From NCBI RefSeq assembly GCF_000422385.1, contig NZ_AULR01000002.1, forward strand, positions 1 to 64,000: a stretch of 64,000 nt of DNA, in the 5' to 3' direction. The stretch's first letter is position 1. The number at the start of each line of letters is the position of its first letter. The notes beneath the pieces were generated by a model that saw nothing but the letters and a program-made list of their open reading frames with translations, was not told the DNA's origin and made no database searches. Source of the stretch: Microbacterium indicum DSM 19969. GTDB taxonomy: Bacteria; Actinomycetota; Actinomycetes; Actinomycetales; Microbacteriaceae. Positions 62,177-64,000 of this stretch are shown one piece after another. Position numbers and translations under genes: made by a program.

Positions 62177-63576
62177 GCCACTCAGCGGATCCGTCGAGCT
62201 TCTCGGGCCCGCTTCCGCTGCAGCCCGACGAGCCCGGCGCGAGCATCTGGAGCCGCCGCTTCGTCTGGACGACCCTCGGCGCCGTCGCCCTGATCTTCCT
62301 CGCGGCGATCCAGTCGCTCGCCGTCACGACCGTCATGCCCGTCGTCGCGGCCGACCTCGACGGGGGCTCGCTGTACGCGCTCGCGTTCTCGGGGACCTTC
62401 GCGACGAGCGTCATCGGCATGGTCGCCGCCGGTTCGCTGAGCGACAGGCGCGGCCCGGGCATCCCGATCACGGCGGCCGTCGCGCTCTTCCTCGCGGGCG
62501 TCGTGATCGACGCTGCGGCGCCGACGATGGAGATCCTCGTGGTGGGCCGCCTCGTGATGGGCCTCGGATCGGGCGGCCTCGTGGTGTCGCTCTACGTGAT
62601 CGTCGCGCGGGTCTATCCCGCGAACCTGCACGGGAGGGTGCTCGCGCTCTTCGCCGCCGCGTGGGTCGTCCCCTCGCTCATCGGCCCGGCGCTCGCGGGG
62701 GCCGTGACGGAGTACCTGCACTGGCGCTGGGTCTTCGGCGGCGTCGCGATCCTCGCGGTCGCGTCGTTCGCGATGCTCGCACCGCGCCTGCGGTCGATCC
62801 CGCACGCCGACGAGAAGCCCGAGGACGACCGCTTCGGCAGGCGCATCGCTCTCTCGGTCGTCGTCGCGGTCGGGGCGCTGCTCCTGAATCTCGCGGGCGA
62901 GCTCCCGACGACCGCGGCGCGGGCGATCGTCGCGGTCGCCGCGCTCGCCGTGGTGCTCATCGCGATGCGCCCCCTGCTGCCGCGCGGCACCTTCACGGCT
63001 GCGCGGGGTCTGCCGAGCGTCGTCCTCCTGCGCGGCGTCATCGCGGGCGCGCTCTTCGGCGCCGAGATCTACGTCCCCTACCTGTTCCAGGCCGAGTACG
63101 GCTTCTCACCGACGTTCGCGGGGCTCGCGCTCACCGCCGCGGCGATCACCTGGGCGGTCGGGTCGGAGGTCTCAGGCAGGCGCGGTGATCGCATGGGCAA
63201 CCGCCGGGTCGCACTCACGGGGATCGCCCTCCTCGCGTCGGCCCTCGTGGTCATGCTCCTCTCGGCGCTGCTCGGGCTCGCGCCCTGGATCCCCATCGCG
63301 TTCTGGGGGCTCGCGGGGCTCGGCATGGGCTTCATGCACCCGCGCACGACGGTTCTCGCGCTCGCGTACTCGTCGCGCACGACGCAGGGCTTCAACTCGT
63401 CGGCGATCCAGATCTCCGACGCCGTCGGAACCGCGGCGTCGATGGCGATCATGGGCCTGATCTTCACGGCGGTGCCCGACGGGTTCCCCCTCGTCTTCGG
63501 CCTCGCGCTGCTGATCGCGCTCGCGGCCCTCGTCCCGGGGCTGCGGCTCGGGCACGCGCGCGAGCTCAGGCGATGA
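62173..63576 (+). CDS. MFS transporter
   Basis: 467 residues with about 12-14 membrane helices. Motif A SDRRGPGIP after helix 2, and WVVPSLIGPALAGAV with the antiporter-type proline/glycine pattern. Substrate unknown. Coupled to the PLP-enzyme gene and convergent with a TetR gene that may control it; the two 3' ends overlap by 11 bases. Confidence 0.83.
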   Translation: MSHSADPSSFSGPLPLQPDEPGASIWSRRFVWTTLGAVALIFLAAIQSLAVTTVMPVVAADLDGGSLYALAFSGTFATSVIGMVAAGSLSDRRGPGIPITAAVALFLAGVVIDAAAPTMEILVVGRLVMGLGSGGLVVSLYVIVARVYPANLHGRVLALFAAAWVVPSLIGPALAGAVTEYLHWRWVFGGVAILAVASFAMLAPRLRSIPHADEKPEDDRFGRRIALSVVVAVGALLLNLAGELPTTAARAIVAVAALAVVLIAMRPLLPRGTFTAARGLPSVVLLRGVIAGALFGAEIYVPYLFQAEYGFSPTFAGLALTAAAITWAVGSEVSGRRGDRMGNRRVALTGIALLASALVVMLLSALLGLAPWIPIAFWGLAGLGMGFMHPRTTVLALAYSSRTTQGFNSSAIQISDAVGTAASMAIMGLIFTAVPDGFPLVFGLALLIALAALVPGLRLGHARELRR

Positions 63577-64000
63577 GGCGGGCGATGCCGGCGTCGAACT
63601 CGGCGAGCGTCTCGGCGGCGACGGCGGCGGGGTCGGCCTCGTAGATCCCGAGCTCGGCCGCCTGCATGCGCTGCTGCACGAGCGACGCGTGGCCCAGGAG
63701 GAACTGCAGGGTGACGGTCGCGGCGCGCTCGTCGCGGCCCTCGGCCCGGAACGCGGCGGCGAGCCGCTCGCGCGCCGCGTCGCCGCCGAGCGCGAGCGCG
63801 GCCGAGCTGAGCACGACCTCGGCGCCGTCGCGGTGCGCGAGGATCGCGCCGCGCAGAGCCCGGGCCGTCGCGGCGACGCCCTCGGCCGGGGGAGCCTCGT
63901 CGAGGATCCGGTCGGCGAGCGCTGCGAGCATCGCCTGCTTGCTGTCGACGTGCCAGTAGAGGGCGCTGGGCTGCACGCCGAGTCGCCCGGCGAGGCGGCG
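63566..64000 (-). CDS. TetR-family regulator, N-terminus beyond the window
   Basis: The minus-strand frame is open to the window edge. At the cut end RRLAGRLGVQPSALYWHVDSKQAML is the recognition-helix part of a TetR helix-turn-helix (typical G-V-x-x-x-x-L-Y-W/Y-H-x-x-x-K). The rest is a helical ligand domain of the TetR_C (tetracycline-repressor-like) kind. The GTG at 63976 is internal, not the start. Convergent with the MFS gene, a likely but unproven target. Confidence 0.85.
   Translation of the reverse strand, partial: RRLAGRLGVQPSALYWHVDSKQAMLAALADRILDEAPPAEGVAATARALRGAILAHRDGAEVVLSSAALALGGDAARERLAAAFRAEGRDERAATVTLQFLLGHASLVQQRMQAAELGIYEADPAAVAAETLAEFDAGIARLIA

Overview
The window is a chromosome segment of a high-G+C actinobacterium, most likely a member of the Microbacteriaceae (Microbacterium or a close relative). 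Reasons: uniformly G/C-ending codons, many GTG starts, an RbpA-type RNA polymerase-binding protein, OpcA, AraBDA and an AldO-type oxidase, and the classic actinobacterial order uvrB-uvrA-uvrC-rapZ-whiA-gap-pgk-tpiA-secG-rbpA / opcA-zwf-tal-tkt / ctaB...ctaA / sufBDC. The species cannot be fixed from the sequence alone. No stretch over about 300 bases lacks a gene; the longest non-coding gaps (50772-51043, 55778-56006, 21307-21521) hold promoters, hairpins or leaders.

Layout. 1-1622: the 3' end of one IS5-family element abutting a second, complete one (232-1618) that carries a VOC-fold passenger gene and sits exactly at the stop codon of a DJ-1/PfpI gene. 1619-5856: DJ-1/PfpI protein, two lipoproteins, a GntR regulator, an inositol-phosphatase-type HisN and tRNA-Lys(CUU), all on the minus strand. 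5995-12312: a LacI-family regulator with its operator, the L-arabinose operon araB-araD-araA, and an alditol oxidase. 12319-14880: small membrane protein and trehalose synthesis (otsA-otsB). 14957-20101: branched-chain amino-acid genes ilvD-ilvB-ilvN-ilvC. 20209-24414: zinc alcohol dehydrogenase, ribosomal protein S1 and an uncharacterised lipoprotein/PKD-like pair. 24437-31920: coaE, then a GntR regulator divergent from a 5-oxoproline cassette (NRAMP-like transporter, pxpA, DUF1445 protein, fused pxpB-pxpC, biotin carboxylase with biotin-carrier domain) lying between coaE and uvrB. 31959-38980: excision repair uvrB, uvrA, uvrC. 38991-44935: rapZ, whiA, gap-pgk-tpiA, secG, rbpA. 44992-50771: oxidative and non-oxidative pentose phosphate genes (opcA, zwf, tal, tkt; minus strand). 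51044-55777: heme O synthase ctaB, an MFS exporter, a membrane-anchored protein with an HExxH motif, and heme A synthase ctaA. 56007-60074: Fe-S assembly sufB-sufD-Rieske-sufC-DUF59. 60189-64000: membrane protein, PatB/MalY-type PLP enzyme, MFS transporter and a TetR regulator cut by the window end.

How the genes fit together: arabinose enters the pentose phosphate pathway through AraBDA and meets Tkt/Tal/Zwf/OpcA further along; GAPDH-PGK-TPI continue to lower glycolysis; CtaB and CtaA supply heme A for the aa3 oxidase; SufBDC builds Fe-S clusters, used for example by IlvD-type dehydratases and Rieske proteins. Two observations deserve most attention: the passenger-carrying IS element at the left edge, and the pxp/biotin-carboxylase cassette, which looks like a split, urea-carboxylase-like lactam-processing system with its own operator and an NRAMP-fold transporter lacking the usual metal-binding motifs. 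A recurring TANNNT-(6 or 7 nt)-start-codon arrangement at nine genes suggests frequent leaderless transcription.
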